Origin: Roseobacter sp. GAI101
GTDB taxonomy: Bacteria; Pseudomonadota; Alphaproteobacteria; Rhodobacterales; Rhodobacteraceae
Reading direction: 5' to 3'
DNA length: 64,000 nt
Assembly (NCBI RefSeq): GCF_000156335.1
Contig: NZ_DS999214.1
Coordinates: forward strand, 210,883-274,882
The stretch's first letter is position 1. Every line of letters starts with the position of its first letter. Of this stretch, positions 36,372 to 44,227 are shown piece after piece. The notes beneath the pieces were generated by a model. That model saw only the letters and a program-made list of their open reading frames with translations, was not told where the DNA came from and did no database searches. The position numbers were made by a program, and so were the translations under genes.

Positions 36372-36800
36372 ATGAACAAAATCGCTATCGTTGCCGCCGC
36401 TGCCATCCTCGCAGGCGGAGCATATTACGTCACGCAGCTGCAAACGTCCGACACTGCTGCATCTGAACCAAAGCAGGGTGACCCGATCGTCTCGGTCGCC
36501 TTGCCCGAGACGCTTTCAGCGGAGGCGACGATGGGCAAGCGCGCCTTTGACGCCACCTGTGCCGACTGTCACGGGACAAATGCTGCTGGCAAGGCGGGCT
36601 TTGGCCCACCGCTTGTCCACAAGATTTATGAGCCATCCCATCACGGCGACATGGCCTTTGTGCTGGCCGTCCAGCAAGGGGCCAGAGCGCATCACTGGAC
36701 CTTTGGCGATATGCCTGCGCAATCCGGCCTGACGCAGGCGGATGTGAAGGCCATCACCGCCTATGTCCGTACGCTGCAGCGCGCCAACGGGATCAACTGA
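36372..36800 (+). CDS. Small c-type cytochrome
   Basis: 142 residues from ATG 36372. An N-terminal uncleaved or cleaved hydrophobic segment (IAIVAAAAILAGGAYYV) is followed by one CADCH haem-c motif and a distal Met candidate in FGDMPAQSGL. The stop is 1 bp before the multicopper oxidase start, so they are co-transcribed. It probably shuttles electrons in the periplasm, and may be the electron donor or acceptor of the oxidase. Confidence 0.88.
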   Translation: MNKIAIVAAAAILAGGAYYVTQLQTSDTAASEPKQGDPIVSVALPETLSAEATMGKRAFDATCADCHGTNAAGKAGFGPPLVHKIYEPSHHGDMAFVLAVQQGARAHHWTFGDMPAQSGLTQADVKAITAYVRTLQRANGIN

Positions 36801-36801
36801 G

Positions 36802-38190
36802 ATGGCCGGTATTCCCCTGTCGCGCCGCGGCTTTTGCGCGGGCCTTGCTGCGGGTGCCATCCTTGGCAGACCTGCGTTCGCCGCCGCACCGACCCCGCTT
36901 ACCGCACGTCCGGCGACCGTTCAGCTTGCCCCTGAAGGCTATGCCGCGACCAAGGTCTGGAGCTATGACGGCACCGTTCCAGGCACCACCTTGCGCGCGA
37001 AACAGGGCGGGCGGCTGACACGGCGGCTGGTCAACGAACTTCCGGTACCGACCTCTGTGCACTGGCATGGCATCCGGATCGACAATGCCATGGACGGCGT
37101 TGCCGGGCTGACGCAAGAACCGGTTCCCGCTGGCGGCAGTTTTGACTATGACTTCGTTCTGCCCGATGCAGGCACCTACTGGTACCACGCTCACACCAAT
37201 TCGATGGAGCAGGTGGCCCGCGGGCTGTCCGGACCGTTGATCATCGAAGAAGCCGACGCCTATGACGTGGACCGCGACGAGGTGCTGATGCTGGACGACT
37301 GGCTTCTTGATCCTGAGACCGGCGCGTTCCGGGGCGGCGACCACCCCGTGACCCTCAGCCACGCAGGGCGTACCGGTAATCTGGTCGGGACGAACGGACA
37401 ATTTGCTTTCAGCCTTCCTGCCAAGCGCCATGAACGTCTGCGCCTGCGTCTGATCAACGCCGCCAATGCGCGTATCTTCGTCTTGCGCCTGGCGGGGCTT
37501 GAGGGGTGGACCGTCGCAGTTGACGGGATGCCGTTGCCAGAACCCGAACCCCTCTCTGACGAACTGGTCCTGGCCCCTGCGCAGCGCATTGATCTGGTGG
37601 TCGATGTGACCGCCGAGGAAGGGGAAACCGCCGGTCTTTTGCGGCGGGACACGGACGGCACATGGCAGCCGCAGGCGATGGTTCCGGTCACCGGCCAAGC
37701 CTCGATCGCGCGGCGCGGTGTTCCGGCTGCCTTGCCGCCCAACCCCAAGATGGAGGTTAGCGGCCTGAAAGACGCGCGGCGCTTGACGATGGCACTGGAA
37801 GGGGGCGCGATGAGCGGTCTGGAAAGCGCCCGTTACAAGGGACGCGAACTTGGGTTCAGGGGCTTGATGCAGGAAGGGCAGTTCTGGGCGCTTGCCGGTC
37901 AAGCCGGTATGGCCGACGTCCCCTTTGCCCGCCTGTCGCGGGGCGAGACGGTGCGACTGGGTTTGACCAACCAGACAATGTTTCCGCACGCCATGCATTT
38001 GCACGGGATGCATTTTCGCACGGTTGGTGCGGACGGTACCCTAGGCCCGATGCGCGACACGGTCCTTACGTTCCCGAACGAGACGGTCGAGATTGCCTTT
38101 GTCGCGGATAACCCCGGCAAATGGCTTTTGCATTGCCACATGCTGGGCCATGCGGCATCGGGTATGACAACATGGATCGAGGTTGCGTGA
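36802..38190 (+). CDS. Multicopper oxidase (CopA/CueO-like)
   Basis: 462 residues from ATG 36802, with a Tat signal peptide ([16 protein letters not shown]). The four copper-ligand segments are present: HWHG (87-90), HAH (129-131), HAMHLHG near the C-terminus and [12 protein letters not shown] with the T1 Cys and Met. Three cupredoxin domains are expected. No long Met-rich insert is seen. In bacteria such enzymes oxidise Cu(I) in the periplasm. Flanked on both sides by c-type cytochrome genes, overlapping the downstream one (ATGA). Electrons may pass to those cytochromes rather than only to oxygen; that is inference. Confidence 0.93.
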   Translation: MAGIPLSRRGFCAGLAAGAILGRPAFAAAPTPLTARPATVQLAPEGYAATKVWSYDGTVPGTTLRAKQGGRLTRRLVNELPVPTSVHWHGIRIDNAMDGVAGLTQEPVPAGGSFDYDFVLPDAGTYWYHAHTNSMEQVARGLSGPLIIEEADAYDVDRDEVLMLDDWLLDPETGAFRGGDHPVTLSHAGRTGNLVGTNGQFAFSLPAKRHERLRLRLINAANARIFVLRLAGLEGWTVAVDGMPLPEPEPLSDELVLAPAQRIDLVVDVTAEEGETAGLLRRDTDGTWQPQAMVPVTGQASIARRGVPAALPPNPKMEVSGLKDARRLTMALEGGAMSGLESARYKGRELGFRGLMQEGQFWALAGQAGMADVPFARLSRGETVRLGLTNQTMFPHAMHLHGMHFRTVGADGTLGPMRDTVLTFPNETVEIAFVADNPGKWLLHCHMLGHAASGMTTWIEVA

Positions 38191-38735
38191 TGATACGTCA
38201 GAAAACGATACACAGATTTGCGGTGCTGCAGGGGCGGTGCGACGATGGTTGTCATGCAAGGCCCAAGCCACGCGAATGCCACGAGGGGTCGATCCTGCGC
38301 AGGGTCATTTTCGCGACCCTGCTGGCGCTTGCGCCGATTGCGACACAAGCGGATCATGCATTTCAGGGGCGTGATCTGGACCGGGGGGCACAGCTCTATG
38401 CCGGGAATTGCGCGGCGTGCCACGGTGCAAACCTTGAAGGTCAGCCCGACTGGCGGTCGCCCGGCCCTGATGGGGTCCTGCCCGCGCCACCGCATGATGC
38501 ATCCGGCCACACCTGGCACCACGACACACCGCTGTTGCTGGAATATACGCGGCTGGGTGGACAGGCCGCCTTGAATGCGCGCGGTGTCACGGGATTTAAC
38601 AGCGGCATGCCCGCATTCGGCGACATTCTTTCTGACGCGGAAATCATGGATATCCTTGCCTACATCCGGTCGACCTGGCCCGAACAGGCCCGCCAAGTTC
38701 AAGCAGAACGGACCCACGCGCTACCCGCGGAGTGA
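38190..38735 (+). CDS. c-type cytochrome with unusual N-terminal extension
   Basis: 181 residues from the ATG that overlaps the oxidase stop. A haem motif CAACH lies at about residue 72 and a distal Met in [11 protein letters not shown]. The obvious signal peptide ([18 protein letters not shown]) begins only near residue 38. The first 37 residues hold a Cys-rich stretch ([16 protein letters not shown]) that would precede it. Either translation starts downstream at a non-ATG codon, or the extension is real. The fold is otherwise a standard class-I cytochrome c. Confidence 0.8.
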   Translation: MIRQKTIHRFAVLQGRCDDGCHARPKPRECHEGSILRRVIFATLLALAPIATQADHAFQGRDLDRGAQLYAGNCAACHGANLEGQPDWRSPGPDGVLPAPPHDASGHTWHHDTPLLLEYTRLGGQAALNARGVTGFNSGMPAFGDILSDAEIMDILAYIRSTWPEQARQVQAERTHALPAE

Positions 38736-38801
38736 TGAGCGCTCCGGCTGTCTTTTCTATCCTCCTGTCGGTCGCGCGCAATGGATCCTGCTGACAGGGG
38801 A

Positions 38802-38921
38802 TTACTTGAGCAGGTATTTGATCAAGGCGGCAATCGCCAAGGCAACCAGCACAATCAGCAGGATCGCCCAGATCTAGCCAAACCCCATCCCATAACCCAT
38901 ACCGTAACCGTCCATCGTCAT
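38802..38921 (-). pseudogene. Small single-helix membrane protein interrupted by an amber codon
   Basis: ATG 38921 reads MTMDGYGMGYGMGFG, then TAG (38876-38874), then IWAILLIVLVALAIAALIKY and LLK, stop. Without the TAG this would be a 39-residue protein of the small Met/Gly-rich plus one-helix type often found beside copper genes. TGG to TAG (Trp to stop) is the likely change, because such proteins usually have GWIW there. A ribosome site GGAG precedes the ATG. Could be a pseudogene, a readthrough gene, or a sequencing error. Confidence 0.6.
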
Positions 38922-39010
38922 TCTCCTTGTTCCAATGGGGCGGGCGCGTCTGGCGGCCCCGTGCCCCCGCCCCGAACACCCTGACCCGAGGTGTATTGTC
39001 TCAACCGGGC

Positions 39011-39508
39011 TTAAGCGGTGACAGTCAAAAGCATCCACATTCTCGCCGCGAAATGCCCCGGAAGATTACAGTAAAGAATATAGGTGCCGGGCCGCAGCGT
39101 CAGGGTCAGCGCACCTGCTTGTCCGGGGTTCAGCTCGGCCACTTCGCCAAGATGCCCGGCCGCATCTTCGTCGATCCTTTGCGCGTCACGGATATACGGC
39201 AGCGGCGTCGAAAGGCTGCGCATCGGAGTGACCACCATCTCGTGGATCATGTCCGCAGAGTTATTGGTAACACGAAAGGTCACGACGCCCGTTGGGACCT
39301 GCGTCCGATTGACCGTGATCCCCATCATCACCATAGGCATATCCGCACCCATCAGGCCCATGTGCTGCTGGCCGTACATCATGGGCGTGTGACCCCTGTC
39401 CCAAAGCGATACGTGGACCACTGTTTCGGCAGCCCCGGCGGGCAAGGCGAAAAATCCGGCCATGACGCACCCCGAAAGAGCGAGCGCCATTCGTCTGGCA
39501 AAGGTCAT
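39011..39508 (-). CDS. Cupredoxin-like periplasmic copper protein
   Basis: 165 residues from ATG 39508, chosen because AAGGAG precedes it by 9 bp; a second in-frame ATG lies 27 bp upstream. Signal peptide RMALALSGCVMAGFFALPAGA-A. The type-1 copper ligand set is visible: His in MIHEMV and the loop YCNLPGHFAARMW with Cys, His and Met. Met-rich strand MGLMGADMPMVMM precedes. These proteins carry copper or electrons in the periplasm (plastocyanin/sulfocyanin-like). It is the minus-strand end of the copper region, divergent from nothing known. Confidence 0.85.
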   Translation of the reverse strand: MTFARRMALALSGCVMAGFFALPAGAAETVVHVSLWDRGHTPMMYGQQHMGLMGADMPMVMMGITVNRTQVPTGVVTFRVTNNSADMIHEMVVTPMRSLSTPLPYIRDAQRIDEDAAGHLGEVAELNPGQAGALTLTLRPGTYILYCNLPGHFAARMWMLLTVTA

Positions 39509-39797
39509 CTTCCAGCTCCTTCTGGTGATTGGCATGGTGGTGACGGTATGACCCTAGGCCAGTCATTGCCGCGGGGATTGACATGGATCATCCTGTTCAC
39601 AGCCGCGGGTGGTGGCGCTGTGATGGATGGACGTCAGTGCCCATCCGACCGAATAGATAACCTCTTGCAGCGCGGATCGTGGTTTAAGCCGGGAAAACGC
39701 GCCTATCCGGAACGGTCTGGCGATACTTCCCTGAAGGTGCAGCCTCGGGATGTGGTCTGATAGTCCTGAAACTGTACTGTTCGATTGGCCGATAGGT

Positions 39798-40490
39798 TCA
39801 GTGCACCAGTTTCCTCTGCGCGCTGAACGGGCTGAGGCCAAGCCAGGTTTGCATCGTGCGCGCAATCGCGGGATCGCCGTCAAGCTGGATCTTGTCTCCG
39901 GCATCGAAAACCCGCGTCAGCCCCATCCAGATCGAAGTCATTGTCCGCAGGTCGGTCGTTACCCACAGATCGACGTCATAGCCCGGATCGGAGGAACACA
40001 GATCAACTGCGGCATGGGGATCGACGACCAGCCACCAGTGCCGGCGCGCTTCCGCAAGCTCGGGATATCTGAACTTCACAACCGTCCGCTGCGGCGGCAG
40101 CGGGACCGGATCAAGGTTGCGGCGCATGTCCCACATCAGCAGCGACGGATCGAGGTTCTTCAGCGTCGCCTGCGTTTCGATCCACTTTTGCCCCCAGATG
40201 CCAAATGCTTCGACGACCGACTTAAGGTCACGGCCTGCTTCCGTCAGGCGGTATTCATGTACGTTCGGTTCGTTCGCGACGGGGGTGCGCGTGACGATCC
40301 CGGCGACTTCCAGTTCATTAAGCCGCTGTGACAACAGGCTTGGGGACATGCGCGGAACGCCCCGTCTGAGATCGTTGAACCGGGTCGAACCCGCCACCAT
40401 TTCGCGCACCAGAACCATGGTCCAGCGCGTGCAGAGCGTTTCGGCTGCCATCGCCACAGGGCAGAATTGTCCGTAACTTCCAAGTGTCAT
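39798..40490 (-). CDS. HxlR-family transcriptional regulator
   Basis: 230 residues from ATG 40490. The first 100 residues hold the HxlR winged helix (CPVAMAAETLCTRWTMVLVREMVAGSTRFNDLRRGVPRMSPSLLSQRL with Cys11 in the usual place). The remaining half is an extra domain seen in some members. It diverges from the FAD oxidase gene with a 160-bp shared control region, which makes it the likely regulator of that gene. Redox or aldehyde/quinone sensing via the Cys is known for some HxlR proteins; here it is inferred. Confidence 0.85.
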   Translation of the reverse strand: MTLGSYGQFCPVAMAAETLCTRWTMVLVREMVAGSTRFNDLRRGVPRMSPSLLSQRLNELEVAGIVTRTPVANEPNVHEYRLTEAGRDLKSVVEAFGIWGQKWIETQATLKNLDPSLLMWDMRRNLDPVPLPPQRTVVKFRYPELAEARRHWWLVVDPHAAVDLCSSDPGYDVDLWVTTDLRTMTSIWMGLTRVFDAGDKIQLDGDPAIARTMQTWLGLSPFSAQRKLVH

Positions 40491-40650
40491 AGCGATTCTC
40501 CCTGATGGCAAATTTGGTTTTGCAAATATTCATCATACCACGTTTCGCCCCAATCCGGCAGGAAAAGGCCGGTTCAGTTTCAGGACTAGTGCGGCTGCCG
40601 CCAGGGGCGCAGCCTAAACGCAGGATCAAACTTTTTTGGGAGAGCTTGCC

Positions 40651-42057
40651 ATGACGGAAACATTCAAAGCACTGAACGGTGGGACCACCGACGTTACAAA
40701 GGCGAAACTGGCGGACTTCAACGCGTCGCTCAGCGGTGACCTGATCGGCAAGGGGGACGGCGGTTACGATGATGCCCGCAGCTTGTGGAACGGCATGATC
40801 GACCGGTATCCCAGTCAGATCGTTCGCGCGCGGAACACGAATGACATTCGGCTGGCGGTGGACTTTGCGCGCGAGAATGGCCTTTTGCTGGCGGTCAAAA
40901 GCGGCGGCCACCAGATTGCAGGTCACGCGGTTGCCGACGACGCGCTTTTGCTAGACCTTTCGCAGATGCGGGCGGTCGATGTCGATCTCGACAAGGCGAC
41001 CGCAATCGTGCAGCCCGGCTGCCTTCTGTCCGACGTGGATCAAGCTACACAGGTTCACGGCCTTGCCGTGCCGCTTGGCATCAACTCGACCACGGGCGTT
41101 TCTGGGCTGACCTTGGGGGGCGGGTTTGGCTGGATCACGGGCAAGCATGGCTTGACGATCGACAATCTGCTGTCGGCGGACGTGGTCTGTGCCGATGGTG
41201 TCGTGCGCGTCGCGAGCGAGATGGAGAACAGCGATCTGTTCTGGGCCATTCGCGGTGGCGGCGGTAACTTTGGCGTCGTCTCCTCTTTTGAATTTGCGCT
41301 GCACCCGATCGGGCCAGAGGTGCTTTCGGGTCTGATTGTGCACCCCTTGGCGGATGCGCGCGCCCTGCTGCAAAGCTATCGTGACATCTGTGCCCGCGCG
41401 CCCGATGCGCTGACCGTCTGGGCGGTCATGCGGCAGGCACCGCCGCTGCCATTTCTCCCCGAAGAGTGGCATGGCAAGGAAGTGCTGATCTTTGCTGCGT
41501 GCTATGCGGGCGATATGAAGGAAGGCGAGAAAGCGCTGGAAGAGTTGCGCGATCTGGGACATCCGATTGCAGACGTGATCGGTCCTAACCCTTATGCGGG
41601 CTGGCAACAGGCCTTTGATCCGCTTTTGACGCCCGGCGCGCGCAACTATTGGAAAAGCAATGATTTTCTGGAGCTTTCAGACGAGGTTATTGATATCTCC
41701 CTTGCGGCGGTTGCGGCCCTGCCGGACCCGCAGTCGGAAATCTTTATCGCCCATCTTGGGGGGGGCATGGCCCGCGTTGACGCCGCGGCCACACCGTTCC
41801 CGCAACGGAACCGGCACTTCGTGATGAACGTCCACACGCGGTGGTCGGATCCTGCGCTGGACAAGACGTGCATCGATTGGGCGCGCGATCTTTCCGATCG
41901 GACAGAACCCAAATCCGCAGGCAGCGTCTATGTCAATTTCATGCCGTCTGACGATGGCCGGATGGCCGAGGCCTATGGCCCCAACATTGAAAAACTGCGT
42001 CGGATCAAGGCAACCTATGATCCCAACAACCAGTTCCGTCTGAATCACAACCTATAA
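40651..42057 (+). CDS. Berberine-bridge-type FAD-dependent oxidase
   Basis: 468 residues from ATG 40651 (a TTG 15 bp earlier is possible; the ribosome site GGGAG favours the ATG). The PCMH/FAD-4 domain carries SGGHQIAGHA, where the His is the site of 8-alpha FAD attachment. GLTLGGGFGWITGKHGLTIDN follows, with no Cys, so bicovalent flavin is unlikely. The C-terminal berberine-bridge motif is seen (YVNFMPSDD, then IKATYDPNNQFRLNHNL). No signal peptide. Substrate unknown, probably an alcohol or sugar. Divergent from an HxlR regulator. Confidence 0.88.
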   Translation: MTETFKALNGGTTDVTKAKLADFNASLSGDLIGKGDGGYDDARSLWNGMIDRYPSQIVRARNTNDIRLAVDFARENGLLLAVKSGGHQIAGHAVADDALLLDLSQMRAVDVDLDKATAIVQPGCLLSDVDQATQVHGLAVPLGINSTTGVSGLTLGGGFGWITGKHGLTIDNLLSADVVCADGVVRVASEMENSDLFWAIRGGGGNFGVVSSFEFALHPIGPEVLSGLIVHPLADARALLQSYRDICARAPDALTVWAVMRQAPPLPFLPEEWHGKEVLIFAACYAGDMKEGEKALEELRDLGHPIADVIGPNPYAGWQQAFDPLLTPGARNYWKSNDFLELSDEVIDISLAAVAALPDPQSEIFIAHLGGGMARVDAAATPFPQRNRHFVMNVHTRWSDPALDKTCIDWARDLSDRTEPKSAGSVYVNFMPSDDGRMAEAYGPNIEKLRRIKATYDPNNQFRLNHNL

Positions 42058-42219
42058 TGACGCGGACGCCTGGCACGGTACATTGTGGTCTTTGTGTCAG
42101 GCAATCTGTTGTGTTTTTGGGTGCGGTGATCGGCTTTGGAAGTGGAAAAGAAGCTTGGGGGCCTTGGGGCTGTTGAAGCGGTAGCGGTTGGAATTTATGG
42201 TTATTCCCTGCTGCATCAA

Positions 42220-42440
42220 GCTTCTCTTGCCTATGGCGAAGCGTTCTTTCCAGTGGATTCCTTGCTGCGACCGAAGTCATGCGGGTATCACGCGAAGAGA
42301 TTGTCGAGCCCTGCGCCGCAGTCATCAAGGCTGCCGGTTTGGATGCGGCGTAAGCCATCGCCAATGAGACGGAATTCGGCCTTTCGTCCGACATCTGCAC
42401 GTCATCTCTCCTGCACATACGCACCCGATAGACAAGTAGA
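42220..42440 (+). pseudogene. Relic of an aldehyde dehydrogenase
   Basis: One frame reads SGFLAATEVMRVSREEIVEP, then CAAVIKAAGLDAA, stop, AIANETEFGLSSDICTSSL. That is the C-terminal region of NAD-dependent aldehyde dehydrogenases (EEIFGPV, then ANDTEFGLSAGICT). Both flanks degrade, and the stop TAA falls in the middle. The 496-bp gap between the oxidase and the ThDP enzyme holds no intact gene. No ribosome site or start belongs to it. Confidence 0.75.
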
Positions 42441-42553
42441 GCTTGTCTATGGCCTGCTTTTCTTGATTTCGCAGATATGCGAACACAGGCACTGTAAGCA
42501 TAAACGGGCGTGATCGGTTGATCGGCGTCACATTCAAGCAAGGATAAACGATA

Positions 42554-44227
42554 ATGGCGCGACACGGTGGTCAACTTCTGGTCGAAAGTCTTGTGGCACT
42601 TGGCGCAAAGAAAAGTTTCGGTGTTCCGGGTGAAAGCTATCTGGCGGTGCTTGATGCGCTGCATGACACCAAGGGCAAGCTGGATTTTGTCCTGTGCCGC
42701 AATGAAGGCGGTGCCGCGTTCATGGCTGCGGCCTATGGCAAGCTGACCGGCATTCCCGGCATCTGCCTCGTGACACGCGGACCCGGGGTTACCAACGCGT
42801 CGATCGGCATTCACACCGCGATGCAAGACAGCTGCCCCATGCTGGTTTTCGTGGGCCAGGTCGGTACCGACATGAGGGGCCGCGAGGCGTTTCAGGAAAT
42901 CGACTATCGCGCGATGTTCGGATCGGTGGCGAAATGGGCCGTCGAAATCGACGACGTTGACCGCATCCCTGAAATTCTGGCAAGGGCCTGGAAGACGGCG
43001 ACGACAGGCCGCCCTGGTCCCGTGGTCATCGCACTGCCCGAAGACATGCTGACCAGCGCCACGGACGTGGCCCCGCTGCGCGGACCTGCTGCGTACCCCG
43101 AGCCTGAGCCCGCAGCACAGGCGCTGGCACAGGCCCGCGAGATGCTTGCAGGAGCCGCACGGCCATTGATCATCTATGGCGGGTGCAACTGGACGGCCCA
43201 AGGCAGCGCCGCGCTGCAATCCTTTGCCGAAGCCTCTGATATTCCTGTCGTCTCGGTATTCCGCTATCAGGATCAATACGACAACTTCTCGCCGACATTC
43301 TGTGGCGAGGCTGGGGTCGGCATGGTGGCGTCGGTCAAGAAACTGATCGTCGAGGCCGATGTTATCCTGGCCGTCAACAACCGCTTTGGCGAGAACTCGA
43401 CTGATGGCTACACGCTGCTGGATGTGCCGCTGCCGAAACAGCGCCTGATCCACGTGCACGGGTCCGATCTGGAACTAGGCAAGGTTTATCAGCCCGAACT
43501 GGGCATTCAGGCGGGGCCGAACGCATTTGCCAAGGCATTGGCGGCGGCACCTGTGTCGGGCGATTGGGCCGCTTGGCGGGCAGAAGGGCGCGCGGCGTTC
43601 GAGGCCGGTTTCGATCTGGGCGATCTGCCATCACCCGTTGACATGGGCAAGGTCACCGCGCACCTGCGCGATATCCTGCCCGACGACGTAATCCTGACCA
43701 ACGGGGCCGGAAACTTTACGGTCTGGCCCAACAAGTTCTTCAAATTCGGCCCCGATGCGCGGCTGCTGGCTCCGCAATCTGGCGCGATGGGGTACGGCGT
43801 GCCTGCGGCGGTGGCGGCCAAACTCGCCCATCCTGACCGGGCTGTCGTCTGTTTCGCGGGGGATGGCGATTTCCAGATGAATTGTCAGGAACTGGCCACC
43901 GCGGCACAGGCAGGCGCACAGCCGATCATTCTGATCCTGAACAACGGCATCTACGGTACAATCCGTGCCCACCAAGAACGTCACTATCCGGCCCGCGTGT
44001 CCGGGACCGAGATGGTAAACCCCGATTTCGTGGCGCTGGCCAAGGCCTATGGCTTTCATGCCGAACATGTCGCGACAACGGACGCATTCGCAGCCGCCTT
44101 TGACCGCGCGCTGGCTTCGAACACCGGTGCTGTGCTTGATCTTGATATCTCGCCCGAGGCGCTGACCCCGCGGGTCACGTTGTCCCAGATGCGCGACGCC
44201 GCGCTGAAAGCAAAGGAAAACGCATGA
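42554..44227 (+). CDS. Thiamine-diphosphate-dependent enzyme (acetolactate-synthase superfamily)
   Basis: 557 residues. Three-domain POX/ALS layout: pyrimidine domain with the catalytic Glu51 (RNEGGAAFMAAAYGKLTG), central Rossmann-like domain, and the ThDP-binding motif GDGDFQMNCQELATAAQ...NNGIYG near 430-470. Key ALS residues for acetohydroxyacid synthesis are not diagnostic here, and no regulatory subunit is adjacent, so a catabolic decarboxylase or lyase is more likely. The stop overlaps hyuA (ATGA). First gene of the catabolic operon. Confidence 0.85.
   Translation: MARHGGQLLVESLVALGAKKSFGVPGESYLAVLDALHDTKGKLDFVLCRNEGGAAFMAAAYGKLTGIPGICLVTRGPGVTNASIGIHTAMQDSCPMLVFVGQVGTDMRGREAFQEIDYRAMFGSVAKWAVEIDDVDRIPEILARAWKTATTGRPGPVVIALPEDMLTSATDVAPLRGPAAYPEPEPAAQALAQAREMLAGAARPLIIYGGCNWTAQGSAALQSFAEASDIPVVSVFRYQDQYDNFSPTFCGEAGVGMVASVKKLIVEADVILAVNNRFGENSTDGYTLLDVPLPKQRLIHVHGSDLELGKVYQPELGIQAGPNAFAKALAAAPVSGDWAAWRAEGRAAFEAGFDLGDLPSPVDMGKVTAHLRDILPDDVILTNGAGNFTVWPNKFFKFGPDARLLAPQSGAMGYGVPAAVAAKLAHPDRAVVCFAGDGDFQMNCQELATAAQAGAQPIILILNNGIYGTIRAHQERHYPARVSGTEMVNPDFVALAKAYGFHAEHVATTDAFAAAFDRALASNTGAVLDLDISPEALTPRVTLSQMRDAALKAKENA

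Noticed and set aside
39548-39760. Possible 70-residue plus-strand protein upstream of the cupredoxin
   Set aside because: An ATG and one hydrophobic segment exist, but no ribosome site or recognisable family; left as unassigned intergenic DNA.
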